DNA from: Hoyosella subflava DQS3-9A1
GTDB taxonomy: Bacteria; Actinomycetota; Actinomycetes; Mycobacteriales; Mycobacteriaceae
Assembly: GCF_000214175.1 (NCBI RefSeq)
Contig: NC_015564.1
Coordinates: forward strand, 3,472,001-3,536,000
Length of the DNA: 64,000 nt
Reading direction: 5' to 3'
Of the stretch, positions 10,522 through 19,529 are shown piece by piece (position 1 is the first letter of the stretch; each line of letters begins with the position of its first letter). A model generated the notes under the pieces. It searched no databases. It was not told where the DNA came from and worked only from the letters and a program-made list of their open reading frames with translations. The position numbers and the translations under genes were made by a program.

Positions 10522-10683
10522 CTGAAAACCACAGTCACGATAGAACCTCCCGGGCAAGCAAGGAACCTGCCTGCATTTGCGACGCTACAGGCCACATTGT
10601 GCATCTTGCGGTAGGCGCGTGTGAACTTCGCGTGAACCGTTGCTGCCGTGTGTGTGGAGACCAGATTGCCCAGGACGAGCGGC

Positions 10684-11985
10684 TCAGCCCAGCAGCCGCC
10701 AATCCTCAAGTCCCTCGTACAACGGGAAGTCGCGTGCGAGCGCCGAGACTTCGTCGCGCAGCGTGGAGATCTCGCGCGCACCGGTGAGCGCGGCGGCGAT
10801 GATGTCAGCGACCTTCTCAAACTCACTGTCACCGAATCCGCGCGTCGCGAGAGCGGCGGTACCGATGCGCAGCCCGGAGGTCACCATCGGCGGACGCGGG
10901 TCGAACGGCACAGCGTTGCGGTTGACGGTGATTCCAGCCTCATGGAGCAAGTCTTCAGCCTGCTTGCCATCAAGTTCGGAGTCACGCAGATCGACGAGCA
11001 CCAGGTGTACGTCGGTACCGCCGGTGAGAACCGTGACACCTTTGCCTGCGACATCGGTGCTGGTAAGCCGGTCAGCGATGATCTTCGCACCGGACAGCGT
11101 GCGCTGCTGGCGGTCGCGGAACTCATCAGTCCCAGCAATCTTGAGAGCAACGGCCTTGGCCGCGATGGCGTGCATGAGCGGGCCACCCTGCTGACCGGGG
11201 AAGACGGCAGAGTTGATCGGCTTTGCCCATTCCTGCTTGCCGATGATCAGGCCGGAGCGAGGGCCGCCGAGCGTTTTGTGCACTGTCGTTGAGACAACAT
11301 CTGCGTGCGGCACGGGTGAGGGGTGCAGCCCCGCCGCAACTAGACCGGCGAAATGCGCCATATCCACCCAAAGATGGGCACCCACTTCGTCCGCAATGGC
11401 GCGGAACGCCGCGAAGTCCTGCTGACGGGGGTATGCCGACCAGCCCGCGACGATGACCTTCGGTCGAAACTCGAGTGCCTTAGCGCGTACAGCATCCATG
11501 TCGATGCGGAAGGTCTGCGGGTCAACTCCGTAGAAGCCGACTTCGTAGAGCTTCCCGGAGAAATTAAGTCGCATGCCGTGGGTCAAATGGCCACCGTGCG
11601 CGAGGTCAAGTCCGAGCAGACGCTCTCCGGGCTTCATCATCGCGTGCAGCACCGCCGCATTGGCCTGCGCACCTGCGTGTGGCTGCACATTCGCGAAATC
11701 CGCGCCGAACAGCGACTTGGCGCGGTCGCGGGCCAAGTTCTCGACGACGTCGACGTGCTCACAGCCGCCGTAATAGCGGCGGCCCGGGTAACCCTCGGCG
11801 TACTTGTTGGTCAGCACTGATCCCTGAGCTTGCAGAACAGCGCGAGGCACGAAGTTCTCAGAGGCGATCATCTCGAGGGTTTCGCGCTGCCGGGCAAGCT
11901 CGCCTGCCATTGCCGCCGCAACATCAGGGTCGAGCTCCGCAAGCGGTGCGGTGAAACTCGAAGCGGCAACGGATGCAGCAGTCAT
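10684..11985 (-). CDS. glyA: serine hydroxymethyltransferase
   Basis: GlyA interconverts serine and glycine with tetrahydrofolate and feeds one-carbon metabolism. 433 aa, PLP-dependent. The Schiff-base lysine is Lys237 in [56 protein letters not shown] and [14 protein letters not shown] are all present and intact. In M. tuberculosis desA2 lies between glyA1 and phoH2; it is absent here. Confidence 0.96.
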   Translation of the reverse strand: MTAASVAASSFTAPLAELDPDVAAAMAGELARQRETLEMIASENFVPRAVLQAQGSVLTNKYAEGYPGRRYYGGCEHVDVVENLARDRAKSLFGADFANVQPHAGAQANAAVLHAMMKPGERLLGLDLAHGGHLTHGMRLNFSGKLYEVGFYGVDPQTFRIDMDAVRAKALEFRPKVIVAGWSAYPRQQDFAAFRAIADEVGAHLWVDMAHFAGLVAAGLHPSPVPHADVVSTTVHKTLGGPRSGLIIGKQEWAKPINSAVFPGQQGGPLMHAIAAKAVALKIAGTDEFRDRQQRTLSGAKIIADRLTSTDVAGKGVTVLTGGTDVHLVLVDLRDSELDGKQAEDLLHEAGITVNRNAVPFDPRPPMVTSGLRIGTAALATRGFGDSEFEKVADIIAAALTGAREISTLRDEVSALARDFPLYEGLEDWRLLG

Positions 11986-12125
11986 CAGCCAATCTCCCGA
12001 TAGTCGGTTTTAGTCTGTCCCTCACCCCGTCAAGCCCTGAAAGACTGCACCAGTGTACTTGGGTGAAACCTGCAGGTGGAAATGGCCGGAGCGGCTGCGC
12101 CAACGACGGCCCTCACCAGGGGCCA

Positions 12126-13331
12126 TCAGCGTAGCTGGGAGGGAATGAGGGGTTCATCGAGCAGGCGACGGAATCGTTGCTCCTGGGTCACGCCGTCCGG
12201 ACCCTGACCGAGCCACGTGCTAAGCAACCGATACCCCTCGACGTAGGTGCTGATGTATGCCCGCCAAAGTGGGGACGTCAGAAAACGCAGCGTCTGCCGT
12301 GCTCGCTGTGGCGTGATGAGCGACCATCGCTGCAGGAAGCGGGCGACGTCGTCGTGGCTGCGGTGCTGGTCGTGCAGCATGATTGCGGCATCCTGACGTA
12401 CTCCCAGCAGGCCTGCTGCCGCAGCCGAAATGCGTTCAGCGAGTTCACCGTCGAATCGCAGCCCGAGGTCCGCGAAGATCTCCTGGGCCCACAGTCCCCA
12501 GACGGGGCCGACTGCGGCCTTCAGTGCGAGATCGGCGAGCCCCTCCGCCATCAGGCACTGTGGCGTGTTCACCAGGAAGATCGTCTGCTCGTGCTCGCCT
12601 TGAGCAACGATGCCGACTTCCTTGTGACAGTGCTCTGTGTGGTGGCCTGGGTACGCTTCGTGCGCGATCAGGTGCGGCAGTCCTGACATGTGCTGCTTGA
12701 GGTCGGCGTTGATCGCTACGCGCGACCTGAAGTCGCCGAGGTAGTAATTGAACCCGGACCACGGTTTGTCGGTCACGATCTCGAATTCGATCCGCTCCTG
12801 TGCGGGCAGGCCGAACCGAGTGCGGACACGATCGCGCAGCGCGCTAGCGAATGCGTCGACGCACTCATTGAGCCGCTCGGGCGGGATCTCTTCGGTTGCG
12901 CGGTGCGCACGCATCCGCTCGGCGAGATCTCCAGATCCCGGAAGCACTTCGTGGAGAGCGCGGTGCGCCGCACGGTAGGTGTCCTCATCTCCGAGTCCGA
13001 TGCGGACGTCAAAGTAGTCCGCGACCTCGTCGAGAAAGCCGACGTCGTCACCCGCGAATTTGCGGGCCGAGCATTCCAGCGCCCGCAAGTGCACATCCAG
13101 GAAGGCGGTTCGCTCTGGGCCCAGGCCGCTCCCTTCGAGTTCGCCACGCAGCCGACGGGCCTGGGCTGCAAGCTCGGCCGGTTGCGGTGGCGGTTCGCTC
13201 GCAACGACTCGGCGCAAGGCTGGGTCGCCAGTGTAGGCGTCGACGAACCCCTCTTCGAGGCGATCGAATCTCAAACCCAGCAGCAGATAGTCACGCACCA
13301 CCGGAAGCATGGCTGGTGTAGGAGAATCCAT
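12126..13331 (-). CDS. DUF885 family metallopeptidase-like protein
   Basis: 401 aa from the ATG at 13331. The C-terminal half has HEAYPGHHTEH at about residue 236, the DUF885 version of the HExxH zinc motif, followed by a Glu-containing MAEGLADLAL helix that would supply a third ligand. DUF885 proteins resemble zinc carboxypeptidases, but substrates are mostly unknown. No signal peptide is visible, so it is probably cytoplasmic. It is divergent from coaA. A short imperfect hairpin (12108-12124) just after the stop may be a weak terminator. Confidence 0.8.
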   Translation of the reverse strand: MDSPTPAMLPVVRDYLLLGLRFDRLEEGFVDAYTGDPALRRVVASEPPPQPAELAAQARRLRGELEGSGLGPERTAFLDVHLRALECSARKFAGDDVGFLDEVADYFDVRIGLGDEDTYRAAHRALHEVLPGSGDLAERMRAHRATEEIPPERLNECVDAFASALRDRVRTRFGLPAQERIEFEIVTDKPWSGFNYYLGDFRSRVAINADLKQHMSGLPHLIAHEAYPGHHTEHCHKEVGIVAQGEHEQTIFLVNTPQCLMAEGLADLALKAAVGPVWGLWAQEIFADLGLRFDGELAERISAAAAGLLGVRQDAAIMLHDQHRSHDDVARFLQRWSLITPQRARQTLRFLTSPLWRAYISTYVEGYRLLSTWLGQGPDGVTQEQRFRRLLDEPLIPSQLR

Positions 13332-13480
13332 GCCAACCGACCTTAGTCGCAACAGGACCAGTGCCCTGAGGTTAGGATCCTTTGCGGAACGTTCGTCAGC
13401 GGCACAGGGGGTTTGATCATAAGTCCGATCAGTGGTTCCGGCTTCGACGGTTGCGCGGCCTCCGCTTCTTCTGCGGCGCG

Positions 13481-14404
13481 ATGAGCGAGCCCAGTCCGTA
13501 TGTCGCGCTTGAGCGCGATCAGTGGCGCGCGCTGCGCAAGTCGCAGCCTATGGTGCTGACGGAGAATGAACTGCGTGGCCTGCGTGGCCTCGGCGAGCAA
13601 ATCGACCTTGCCGAAGTCGAGGAGGTGTACTTGCCGCTTTCGCGGCTCATTCACCTTCAGGTGGCTGCCCGGCAGCGACTATTCGCCGCGACCGCGACAT
13701 TTCTCGGCGAGGCACACCCCGATCAGCAGGTCCCGTTCGTCATCGGTGTCGCGGGCAGCGTGGCGGTAGGCAAGTCAACCACCGCTCGTGTACTGCAGGC
13801 GTTGCTCGCACGGTGGGAACGCCATCCGCGGGTGGATCTCGTCACCACAGATGGATTTCTGTATCCGTCCCGCGAACTCAACCGTCTTGGCATCATGCAC
13901 CGCAAGGGATTTCCCGAAAGCTATGACCGGCGTGCGCTGTTGCGCTTCGTTACTGAGGTGAAGTCGGGAAATCCGGAGGTATCCGCACCGGTGTATTCCC
14001 ACCACTTGTATGACATCGTCGCGGGCGCGCGGCACGTGGTGCGTCAGCCTGACATTCTGATCATCGAGGGTCTCAACGTGTTACAGACGGGACCGACGTT
14101 GATGGTGTCGGATCTCTTCGACTTCTCGGTCTACGTGGACGCTCGGATCGAGGACATCGAACACTGGTACGTCCAGCGGTTCCTGACGCTTCGTAAGACC
14201 GCGTTCGCTGATCCGCGGTCACACTTCCACCACTACGCGAGCCTCAACGATGACCAGGCTCGAATTCAGGCAAAAGAAATCTGGGACACGATCAACAGGC
14301 CCAACCTCGTAGAGAACATCCTTCCGACCCGTCCGCGCGCGACGCTGGTGCTGCGCAAGGACAGCAGCCACCGCGTTAACCGGATCCGGCTGCGGAAGCT
14401 CTAA
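13481..14404 (+). CDS. coaA: type I pantothenate kinase
   Basis: CoaA phosphorylates pantothenate, the first and regulated step of coenzyme A synthesis. 307 aa from the ATG at 13481; the open frame runs upstream to 13382 but the conserved start is [11 protein letters not shown]. The P-loop [12 protein letters not shown] is at 89-100. The TTDGFLYP and RKGFPESYD substrate segments and IIEGLNVLQ follow. It converges on the prenyl synthase with only 5 bases between stops. Confidence 0.95.
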   Translation: MSEPSPYVALERDQWRALRKSQPMVLTENELRGLRGLGEQIDLAEVEEVYLPLSRLIHLQVAARQRLFAATATFLGEAHPDQQVPFVIGVAGSVAVGKSTTARVLQALLARWERHPRVDLVTTDGFLYPSRELNRLGIMHRKGFPESYDRRALLRFVTEVKSGNPEVSAPVYSHHLYDIVAGARHVVRQPDILIIEGLNVLQTGPTLMVSDLFDFSVYVDARIEDIEHWYVQRFLTLRKTAFADPRSHFHHYASLNDDQARIQAKEIWDTINRPNLVENILPTRPRATLVLRKDSSHRVNRIRLRKL

Positions 14405-14409
14405 TCCAG

Positions 14410-15180
14410 TTAGACCCCGAAACGTCGGTGGCGAGCGCCGTAGTCGCGCAGCGCCCGGAGGAAGTCGACGCGGCGGAACTCAGGCCAGTATGCCTCGGTG
14501 AACCAGATTTCCGAGTAGGCACTCTGCCAGAGCAAGAAGCCGGAAAGGCGCTGCTCCCCTGATGTTCGTATGACGAGGTCGGGGTCTGGTTGCCCGGATG
14601 TGTAGAGGTGCTCAGCGATACCTTCGACGCTGATCGATTCGATGAGTTCGTCGCCGGTGCGGCCCTCGGCGAGTCGGCGCCGTATCAGCGCACGCACGGC
14701 GTCGGAGATTTCCTGGCGGCCCCCATAGCCGACCGCGACGTTCACGTGGGTGCCGGATCTCCCTTGGGTGCGTTCGGCGGCCTCGGTGAGCCGTGTCGCC
14801 GCGGATTCCGGGAGAAGCTCCATTGCGCCAACTATCTGGACGCTCCAGTTTTTGTCGGGACCGGAGATTTCCTCCACAACGTCAGTGATTATCTCGAGCA
14901 GGGCGGCTAGTTCGTCTGGGTCTCGGCCGAGGTTCTCAGTCGACAGCAAGTAGATCGTTGCGTGCTCCACACCCGCCTCATCGCACCACTGAAGCATTTC
15001 GGCGATCTTGCGCGCCCCCATGCGGTACCCGTGGCTGACGTCGGTAAAGCCAGCAGCGCGGGCCCAGCGCCGGTTCCCATCGCACAGCACTGCGATGTGT
15101 TTGGGGCGCTGCATGCCCTCGAGCCGGTGCAGCAGCCGTTGCTCGTACAGCCGGTACACAGGGTTGGGCGGGATTTTCAC
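14410..15180 (-). CDS. cis-prenyl (Z-isoprenyl) diphosphate synthase, Rv1086-like
   Basis: 256 aa from a GTG at 15180. The open frame extends far upstream to 16236, but that part is only antisense to the hemolysin III gene. Cis-prenyltransferase motifs are clear: LCDGNRRWA with catalytic Asp34, GYRMGARKI, YLLSTENLGR, VAVGYGGRQEI and RTSGEQRLSGFLLWQ with the YSEIWF end. In M. tuberculosis the Rv1086 relative makes short-chain E,Z-farnesyl diphosphate, the precursor extended by UppS to decaprenyl phosphate for cell-wall arabinan. Synteny suggests that role rather than the long-chain UppS. The region before the start holds a GGTGAT triplet repeat and no clean ribosome site. Confidence 0.88.
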   Translation of the reverse strand: MKIPPNPVYRLYEQRLLHRLEGMQRPKHIAVLCDGNRRWARAAGFTDVSHGYRMGARKIAEMLQWCDEAGVEHATIYLLSTENLGRDPDELAALLEIITDVVEEISGPDKNWSVQIVGAMELLPESAATRLTEAAERTQGRSGTHVNVAVGYGGRQEISDAVRALIRRRLAEGRTGDELIESISVEGIAEHLYTSGQPDPDLVIRTSGEQRLSGFLLWQSAYSEIWFTEAYWPEFRRVDFLRALRDYGARHRRFGV

Positions 15181-15312
15181 GGAGCCATCACCATCACCAT
15201 CTCCACGCCATGGGAGCCTACGCTTAACTAGCACCTCCTGGCTGCGAGTCACACGAAGGCAAGCAGAAGAGCACAATGTGTACCGGGCCACATTGCAGGT
15301 TACTGGTGCGTA

Positions 15313-15346
15313 ACCTACGCTACCGTAGGTAGCAGTCGGCGACTGC
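15313..15346. promoter_or_regulatory. two adjacent inverted repeats before hemolysin III gene
   Basis: Two perfect 7-bp dyads stand back to back. ACCTACG (15313-15319) pairs with CGTAGGT (15324-15330), and GCAGTCG (15332-15338) pairs with CGACTGC (15340-15346). They lie 27-60 bases before the TTG start, between divergent genes. They may be an operator pair or 5'-UTR hairpins; no binding protein can be named. Confidence 0.4.
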
Positions 15347-15372
15347 CGCAGGAGAGAAAGAGAGGTGTCCTT

Positions 15373-16041
15373 TTGACCGCGATCACAGAGGCACTGTTTC
15401 CGGTAAAACCCCGGATGCGCGGCTGGATTCACCTTTACGCATTTGCCATCTCTGTCGTCACAGGCACCACCCTGGTCGCCGTGGTCGGCGCGCTCACCAC
15501 GCCGCGGGCACTGATCGCCACCGCGATCTACAGCGCCACCGTGTGCGGGGTATTTGGCGTAAGCGCCCTCTACCATCGGGTCCACTGGAAGTCTGCTCGC
15601 GCGCGCATGTGGATGAAGCGGGCCGACCATTCGATGATCTTCCTCTTCATTGCCGGCAGCTATACACCGTTCGGCATGCTCGCACTCAGCCCTGAAACGG
15701 GCAGGACCGTGCTCGCTATCGTATGGGCGGGCGCCTTCGCGGGTGTGGCACTGAAAATGCTGTGGCCCACCTCCCCATCCTGGCTCGGCGTGCCCCTCTA
15801 CATTCTTCTCGGCTGGGTCGTCGCGTTCGTCATCCCAGATCTTGTAGCGAACGCGGGAATGGCGCCGCTGATCCTGCTCGCCGTGGGTGGTGTGCTCTAC
15901 AGCGCCGGAGCTATTCTTTACGCCACGAAATGGCCGAACCCGTGGCCCACGACATTTGGGCACCACGAGTTCTTCCATGCCGCAACTGTCATCGCAGCCA
16001 TCTGCCACTACATCGCGGTCTGGCTGGTCGCTTTCAGCTGA
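15373..16041 (+). CDS. hemolysin III / PAQR family membrane protein
   Basis: 222 aa. The start is a TTG at 15373 with GAGAGG about 7 bases upstream; no nearer ATG preserves the conserved beginning RGWIHLYAF. About seven membrane segments can be read. Family polar motifs are present: SALYHRVHW in the second segment, [17 protein letters not shown], and [17 protein letters not shown] near the C-terminus, whose His residues form the metal site of this YqfA/PAQR-type hydrolase family. M. tuberculosis Rv1085c is the positional equivalent. The physiological role is unknown. The end overlaps the convergent TetR gene by 8 bases. Confidence 0.85.
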   Translation: MTAITEALFPVKPRMRGWIHLYAFAISVVTGTTLVAVVGALTTPRALIATAIYSATVCGVFGVSALYHRVHWKSARARMWMKRADHSMIFLFIAGSYTPFGMLALSPETGRTVLAIVWAGAFAGVALKMLWPTSPSWLGVPLYILLGWVVAFVIPDLVANAGMAPLILLAVGGVLYSAGAILYATKWPNPWPTTFGHHEFFHAATVIAAICHYIAVWLVAFS

Positions 16042-16648
16042 CCTGCGCCACGATCGCGCGGGTAGCCAGTTCCATCGCCTCGTCGAGCACATCGGCGAGG
16101 CGATCGCTGTATCCGGACTCAGCCCAGTGATAGAGAGCCGCAGTGAGGCACGACAGTAGCGTCGCCGCAGCCACCCGGGCATGAAGTGAGCCCGGTTCTT
16201 CATTGAGGTGCGGGGCGATGAGCTGGCGCAGCGCAACCTCGAATTGATGCTGCTCGCGCAGCATCACCGCGTGAATATCCGCCTCTCCCAGCATGTACCG
16301 CATACGGCGGGCGACATTGTCGGACTCGTCGTCGGGCCAGGCCCGCATGATTGCACCGATGCCCTCCCGCAGCCGCGCGAGAACGGCACCAATTCCGCCG
16401 CCGCCTTCGGTCATCAGGCCGAAAAGCTGCGGGTCGTACTCATCCCACAGCACGAGCCGTTCCTTCGTCCCGAAGTAGCGGTAGACAGAGCTCGGTGACA
16501 CGCCAGCTTCGTCGGCGATCCGATCAATGGTGACGTTGCCGTAGCCATCGCGATCAAAGAGGTCCAGCGCCACCTGCTGAATCGTGTGCATCGCCGCGAG
16601 CTTCTTGCGCTCCCTGAGCCCCGCTCCGCGACCATCTGCCTGCGACAT
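16034..16648 (-). CDS. TetR family repressor, exporter-linked
   Basis: 204 aa. The N-terminal TetR helix-turn-helix is clear at about 18-62 ([20 protein letters not shown], then [20 protein letters not shown]). The C-terminal domain is unspecific and Ala/Leu-rich. It is divergent from an ABC-2 exporter operon, with about 100 bases between starts containing two copies of a GACAGTCACT element. This arrangement is typical of a local repressor controlling an efflux pump and itself. The start codon overlaps the palindrome ATGACGTCAT. Confidence 0.88.
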   Translation of the reverse strand: MSQADGRGAGLRERKKLAAMHTIQQVALDLFDRDGYGNVTIDRIADEAGVSPSSVYRYFGTKERLVLWDEYDPQLFGLMTEGGGGIGAVLARLREGIGAIMRAWPDDESDNVARRMRYMLGEADIHAVMLREQHQFEVALRQLIAPHLNEEPGSLHARVAAATLLSCLTAALYHWAESGYSDRLADVLDEAMELATRAIVAQVS

Positions 16649-16668
16649 GACGTCATACTAGCGAATTC

Positions 16669-16726
16669 TGACAGTCACTTGCAGTTTCTCAACGCGTGCC
16701 GTACGTTTATTTAGACAGTCACTGTC
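16669..16726. promoter_or_regulatory. putative TetR operators
   Basis: GACAGTCACTGTC (16714-16726) is a perfect 13-base palindrome. Its half TGACAGTCACT recurs at 16669-16679, about 46 bases away toward the tetR gene. Both lie in the divergent tetR/ABC exporter region, the right place for an autoregulating repressor. Assignment to this regulator is inferred from position. Confidence 0.6.
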
Positions 16727-16752
16727 ATTTGGCAGCTACTATCAGGAGTGCA

Positions 16753-17691
16753 ATGAACGGCGAATCTCCCAGCGCACTGAATGTGAGCGCGCTCCACAAA
16801 TCTTTCGGCCACGCACAGGCGCTGCGCGGCCTCGACCTCGATGTGCCAGCGGGAACAGTGCACGGGTTCCTCGGCCCCAACGGTGCCGGAAAGTCCACCA
16901 CGATCCGGGTGCTCCTCGGCCTTATACGGCGTGACAGCGGCGAGGTCACCGTACTTGGCGGTGACCCTGTCAAGGACGCGATGGAGATCCACCGCCGAAC
17001 CGCTTACGTACCCGGCGATGTCGCACTGTGGCCTGGCCTGACCGGTGGCGAGACGCTCGACATCATCGCCCGCATCCGTGGCGGCTTCGACGCTCAGCTG
17101 CGCGCCGATCTCATCGAACGCTTCGCCCTCGACCCGACGAAGAAGGTGTCGAGCTATTCCAAAGGCAACCGCCAGAAGGTCGCATTGATCGGCGCGTTTG
17201 CCGCCGCCGCGGAACTGCTTATTCTCGACGAACCCACCACCGGCCTCGATCCGCTGATGTATGCGGTTTTCGCGGACTGCGTGCGCGAGGCAGCGCGTCG
17301 TGGGGCGACAGTGCTGCTGTCCAGCCATATCCTGAGTGAGGTCGAGCAGCTCTGTGACGCGACGACCATCATTCGTGACGGCCGCACCGTCCAGACAGGT
17401 TCGCTGCGCGAACTGCGGCATCTGACACGCACACACATCTCGGCGCACACGCAGCGGCACCCCGGTGCGCTCGACAGATTCAGCGGAGTAACAGGGCTGC
17501 GCGTAGACCGCGACGGCGCCGGCTTCGCCGTTCAGTGCGACGCGGAACCTGCGGCACTGTCCTCGGTGGTCGCCGAACTTGGCGCGGCAGACGTGCGCGA
17601 GCTGACGTGCGCACCGCCCACGCTTGAAGACCTGTTCCTTGCCTACTACTCCAGCGACGCTGTCGCCGACCCTGAAGGCTCACTGCGATGA
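16753..17691 (+). CDS. ABC transporter ATP-binding subunit (ABC-2 exporter)
   Basis: 312 aa from the ATG at 16753 with CAGGAG just upstream; an upstream in-frame extension to 16696 is unlikely. Walker A GPNGAGKST is at 41-49, and Walker B LLILDEPTTGLDP is followed by the SSHILSEVEQL switch. The signature is the degenerate SYSKGNRQKV (about 133-142), as in DrrA-like exporters. The C-terminal 90 residues are the substrate-specific extension. The stop overlaps the permease start (ATGA), so the two are one operon. Likely role is export of a hydrophobic compound or antibiotic. Confidence 0.9.
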   Translation: MNGESPSALNVSALHKSFGHAQALRGLDLDVPAGTVHGFLGPNGAGKSTTIRVLLGLIRRDSGEVTVLGGDPVKDAMEIHRRTAYVPGDVALWPGLTGGETLDIIARIRGGFDAQLRADLIERFALDPTKKVSSYSKGNRQKVALIGAFAAAAELLILDEPTTGLDPLMYAVFADCVREAARRGATVLLSSHILSEVEQLCDATTIIRDGRTVQTGSLRELRHLTRTHISAHTQRHPGALDRFSGVTGLRVDRDGAGFAVQCDAEPAALSSVVAELGAADVRELTCAPPTLEDLFLAYYSSDAVADPEGSLR

Positions 17692-19253
17692 CCGGTACGG
17701 CTTCAGTCACCTCGCTCCTGATCCGCACCAACCGCATCCGGCTGGCGGTGTGGACAGTTGCTATTCCTGCGCTCCTTGCCTTCGGAGCCTTATCCGTCAA
17801 AGCGCTCTATCCGACAGTTGCCGATCGCGAGTCGTACGCGGCGATGGCGCAACTCGTGACAGCACAGATTGCGTTCAACGGACCGCCCGCGGCCCTCACG
17901 ACACTCGGAGGCATCGTCGTATTCGAAGCCGGATGGCTCCTGATGCTTGCGGTCGCCGTGTGCAGCATACTCATCGGTGTCCGCGTCACTCGCGGCCAGG
18001 AGGAAACCGGAACGCTGGAGTTGCTCCGCTCCGGCCGGGTATCACGCGGTGCCACTCTGCTCGCGGCCGCGCTCGTACTCGGTTCGCTCCTCGCGGTCAT
18101 CGCGGTCGCCTCTGGCGCGGCTCTCATCGCGACCGGTACGGCTATTACGGGTGCCCTGATCTATGCTGCTGCCCTCTTCTGCGTGGGCGTGTTCTTCGGC
18201 GCCGTCGCCGTCAGCGCCGCTCAAGTCACCGCGCAAAGCCGTGCTGCTTACGGTTTGGCGTTCGCGGTGCTGGGCACCTCATTCGCGTTCCGGGCCGCCG
18301 GAGACGCCGGAGGTAACACCCTTTCGTGGCTCTCGCCGCTGGGATGGGCGCAGGCCTCAGAACCGTTCGGCGCGAACAACCTTTGGCCCTTGCTGCTCCT
18401 TCTCGCGGCAGCGATCGGGATAGCGGGTGGCGCGTGGATGCTCAACCAGCGTCGCGACCTTGGCGCCGGCGTGATCGCCCCAAGGCCCGGACGGGTAAGC
18501 GCCTCAGCCTTGGCGTCCTCACCTTTGGGTCTGCAGTTGCGGCTGGCGCGGGCCACGATTCTTGCTTGGTCCGCAGGCATCGCAATCATGATGGTCGCAT
18601 TCGGTTCAATGGCGACAACCGCCGAGGATTTCGCGGCAAGCTCGGACGGGACAGCTGAAGTGATCGCGGCATTCGGGGGGACCTCCCTGACCGATGCGTT
18701 CCTAGTCTTCTCGATCCTCGTCCTCGCGATTCTGAGCGCAGGATGTGCCCTATCTCTGACGATGCGCGTGCGTGCCGACGAAGACTCCGGACGCATCGCT
18801 GTGCTCGCCACCGCGCCCGTGCGGCGAACCACTATCTTTGCGGGTTATTTACTCAGCGCGCTCAGCGCCGCGCTGCTGTTGCTGGCATTCGGTTCGCTGA
18901 TGCTCGGCGTCGGTTACGCGGTGGGAACAGGCGACTGGACGATCGTTGGCGGAGTGGTGGGAAGCGCGCTCGCTCACTTCCCCGCTATCGTCGCGCTCGC
19001 AGCCGCAGCTTTGGCACTGGCCGCGATCAGGCCTGAGAGCGCATCAGTTGCGTGGGCTGTGTACGCGGTGACGGCGACAATCGCGTTGCTCGGGCCTGCC
19101 TTCTCCCTTCCCGGGTGGGTGGCGAATCTTTCCGTGTTCGAGCACGTGCCTGAATACCCTTCGCTCGCGTGGCCCCTCACTATCGGCGGACTGGGATGCC
19201 TACTTGTCGCTGTCGCCCTGGGTGTGTTCGAGCGCCGTGATCTACGTACGTGA
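17688..19253 (+). CDS. ABC-2 type exporter permease
   Basis: 521 aa, highly hydrophobic, with about 12 membrane segments arranged as two similar halves of six. The second half starts near RLARATILAWSAGIAIMMVAF, and each half has a cytoplasmic loop of the form VTRGQEETGTLELL or VRADEDSGRIAVL before a transmembrane run. This two-repeat layout is typical of actinobacterial permeases annotated as exporters of polyketide antibiotics. It is coupled to the ATPase by a 4-base overlap and controlled, by position, by the divergent TetR. The substrate cannot be read from sequence. Confidence 0.85.
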   Translation: MTGTASVTSLLIRTNRIRLAVWTVAIPALLAFGALSVKALYPTVADRESYAAMAQLVTAQIAFNGPPAALTTLGGIVVFEAGWLLMLAVAVCSILIGVRVTRGQEETGTLELLRSGRVSRGATLLAAALVLGSLLAVIAVASGAALIATGTAITGALIYAAALFCVGVFFGAVAVSAAQVTAQSRAAYGLAFAVLGTSFAFRAAGDAGGNTLSWLSPLGWAQASEPFGANNLWPLLLLLAAAIGIAGGAWMLNQRRDLGAGVIAPRPGRVSASALASSPLGLQLRLARATILAWSAGIAIMMVAFGSMATTAEDFAASSDGTAEVIAAFGGTSLTDAFLVFSILVLAILSAGCALSLTMRVRADEDSGRIAVLATAPVRRTTIFAGYLLSALSAALLLLAFGSLMLGVGYAVGTGDWTIVGGVVGSALAHFPAIVALAAAALALAAIRPESASVAWAVYAVTATIALLGPAFSLPGWVANLSVFEHVPEYPSLAWPLTIGGLGCLLVAVALGVFERRDLRT

Positions 19254-19300
19254 CGGCCAGTCGTGTGAGAACCGCAATACCGGGAGAGAACAGTTCCCGC

Positions 19301-19329
19301 GTGACGAATACGTAACCCTGCGTTATCCT
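19301..19329 (+). promoter_or_regulatory. promoter of the DAHP synthase leader transcript
   Basis: A -35-like GTGACG (19301-19306) and a -10-like TATCCT (19324-19329) are separated by exactly 17 bases. The expected start of transcription, about seven bases on, falls on the GTG of the leader peptide at 19337, so the leader would be translated from a leaderless mRNA. Confidence 0.55.
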
Positions 19330-19336
19330 CACTAGC

Positions 19337-19405
19337 GTGAGTTCAACCAGATGGTATTGGCGCTTTACACCGGCTCCGGGTGGAGCTGGTGGTCGTCTGC
19401 GCTGA
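19337..19405 (+). CDS. aromatic leader peptide for DAHP synthase attenuation
   Basis: A 22-codon ORF, too short for usual gene calls, starts at a GTG (19337) and ends at TGA (19403-19405), 124 bases before the class I DAHP synthase. The peptide begins MSSTRWYWRF: two Trp codons (19352 and 19358) flank a Tyr codon, followed by Arg and Phe. These are the three end products of the pathway the downstream enzyme opens. The remainder is Pro/Gly/Arg-rich. A stem (19387-19394 with 19404-19411) spans the stop codon. This is the classic layout of ribosome-mediated attenuation. No ribosome-binding site precedes the GTG, in line with leaderless initiation. Confidence 0.75.
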   Translation: MSSTRWYWRFTPAPGGAGGRLR

Positions 19406-19527
19406 CCATCACCAATCAATCCGGGGCCCAGAAGCAAGCGGTCAAGAACCGCTCGCTCAAGTCCGCTAGTCGGCGGGCACCGGGATGAACTTCCGCGCGT
19501 GGCCGCCGTGATCACCAGAAAGGCCAC
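19386..19527 (+). promoter_or_regulatory. alternative RNA hairpins between leader peptide and DAHP synthase
   Basis: Segment 19386-19394 (CTGGTGGTC) can pair with 19404-19411 (8 bp, one G-U) or with 19510-19518 (GATCACCAG, 9 bp, one G-U); the two pairings exclude each other. A 6-bp stem GTGGCC/GGCCAC (19499-19504 with 19522-19527) would bury the AAAGG ribosome site in front of the start at 19530. A further 6-bp hairpin lies at 19437-19453. The second partner lies inside the sequestering stem, so leader translation could switch access to the ribosome site. The mechanism is inferred from base pairing only. Confidence 0.5.
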
Positions 19528-19529
19528 TC

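Noticed and set aside
10318-10557. 79-codon frame before and overlapping phoH2 as a PhoAT candidate
   Set aside because: Overlap with phoH2 exceeds 100 bases and composition is Arg/Pro-rich; mycobacterial PhoAT overlaps only slightly. Not convincing.
9577-10614. 345-codon plus-strand frame opposite phoH2
   Set aside because: Ser/Arg-rich shadow of a well-supported phoH2 on the other strand; no domain and no ribosome site.
15181-15205. GGTGAT triplet-type repeat before the prenyl synthase
   Set aside because: Only about three units; more likely chance or part of the translation start than a functional microsatellite.
15181-16236. Long upstream extension (to a 608-aa frame) of the cis-prenyl synthase on the minus strand
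   Set aside because: It is antisense to the hemolysin III gene, Arg/His/Gly-rich with no family features; the real protein starts near 15180.
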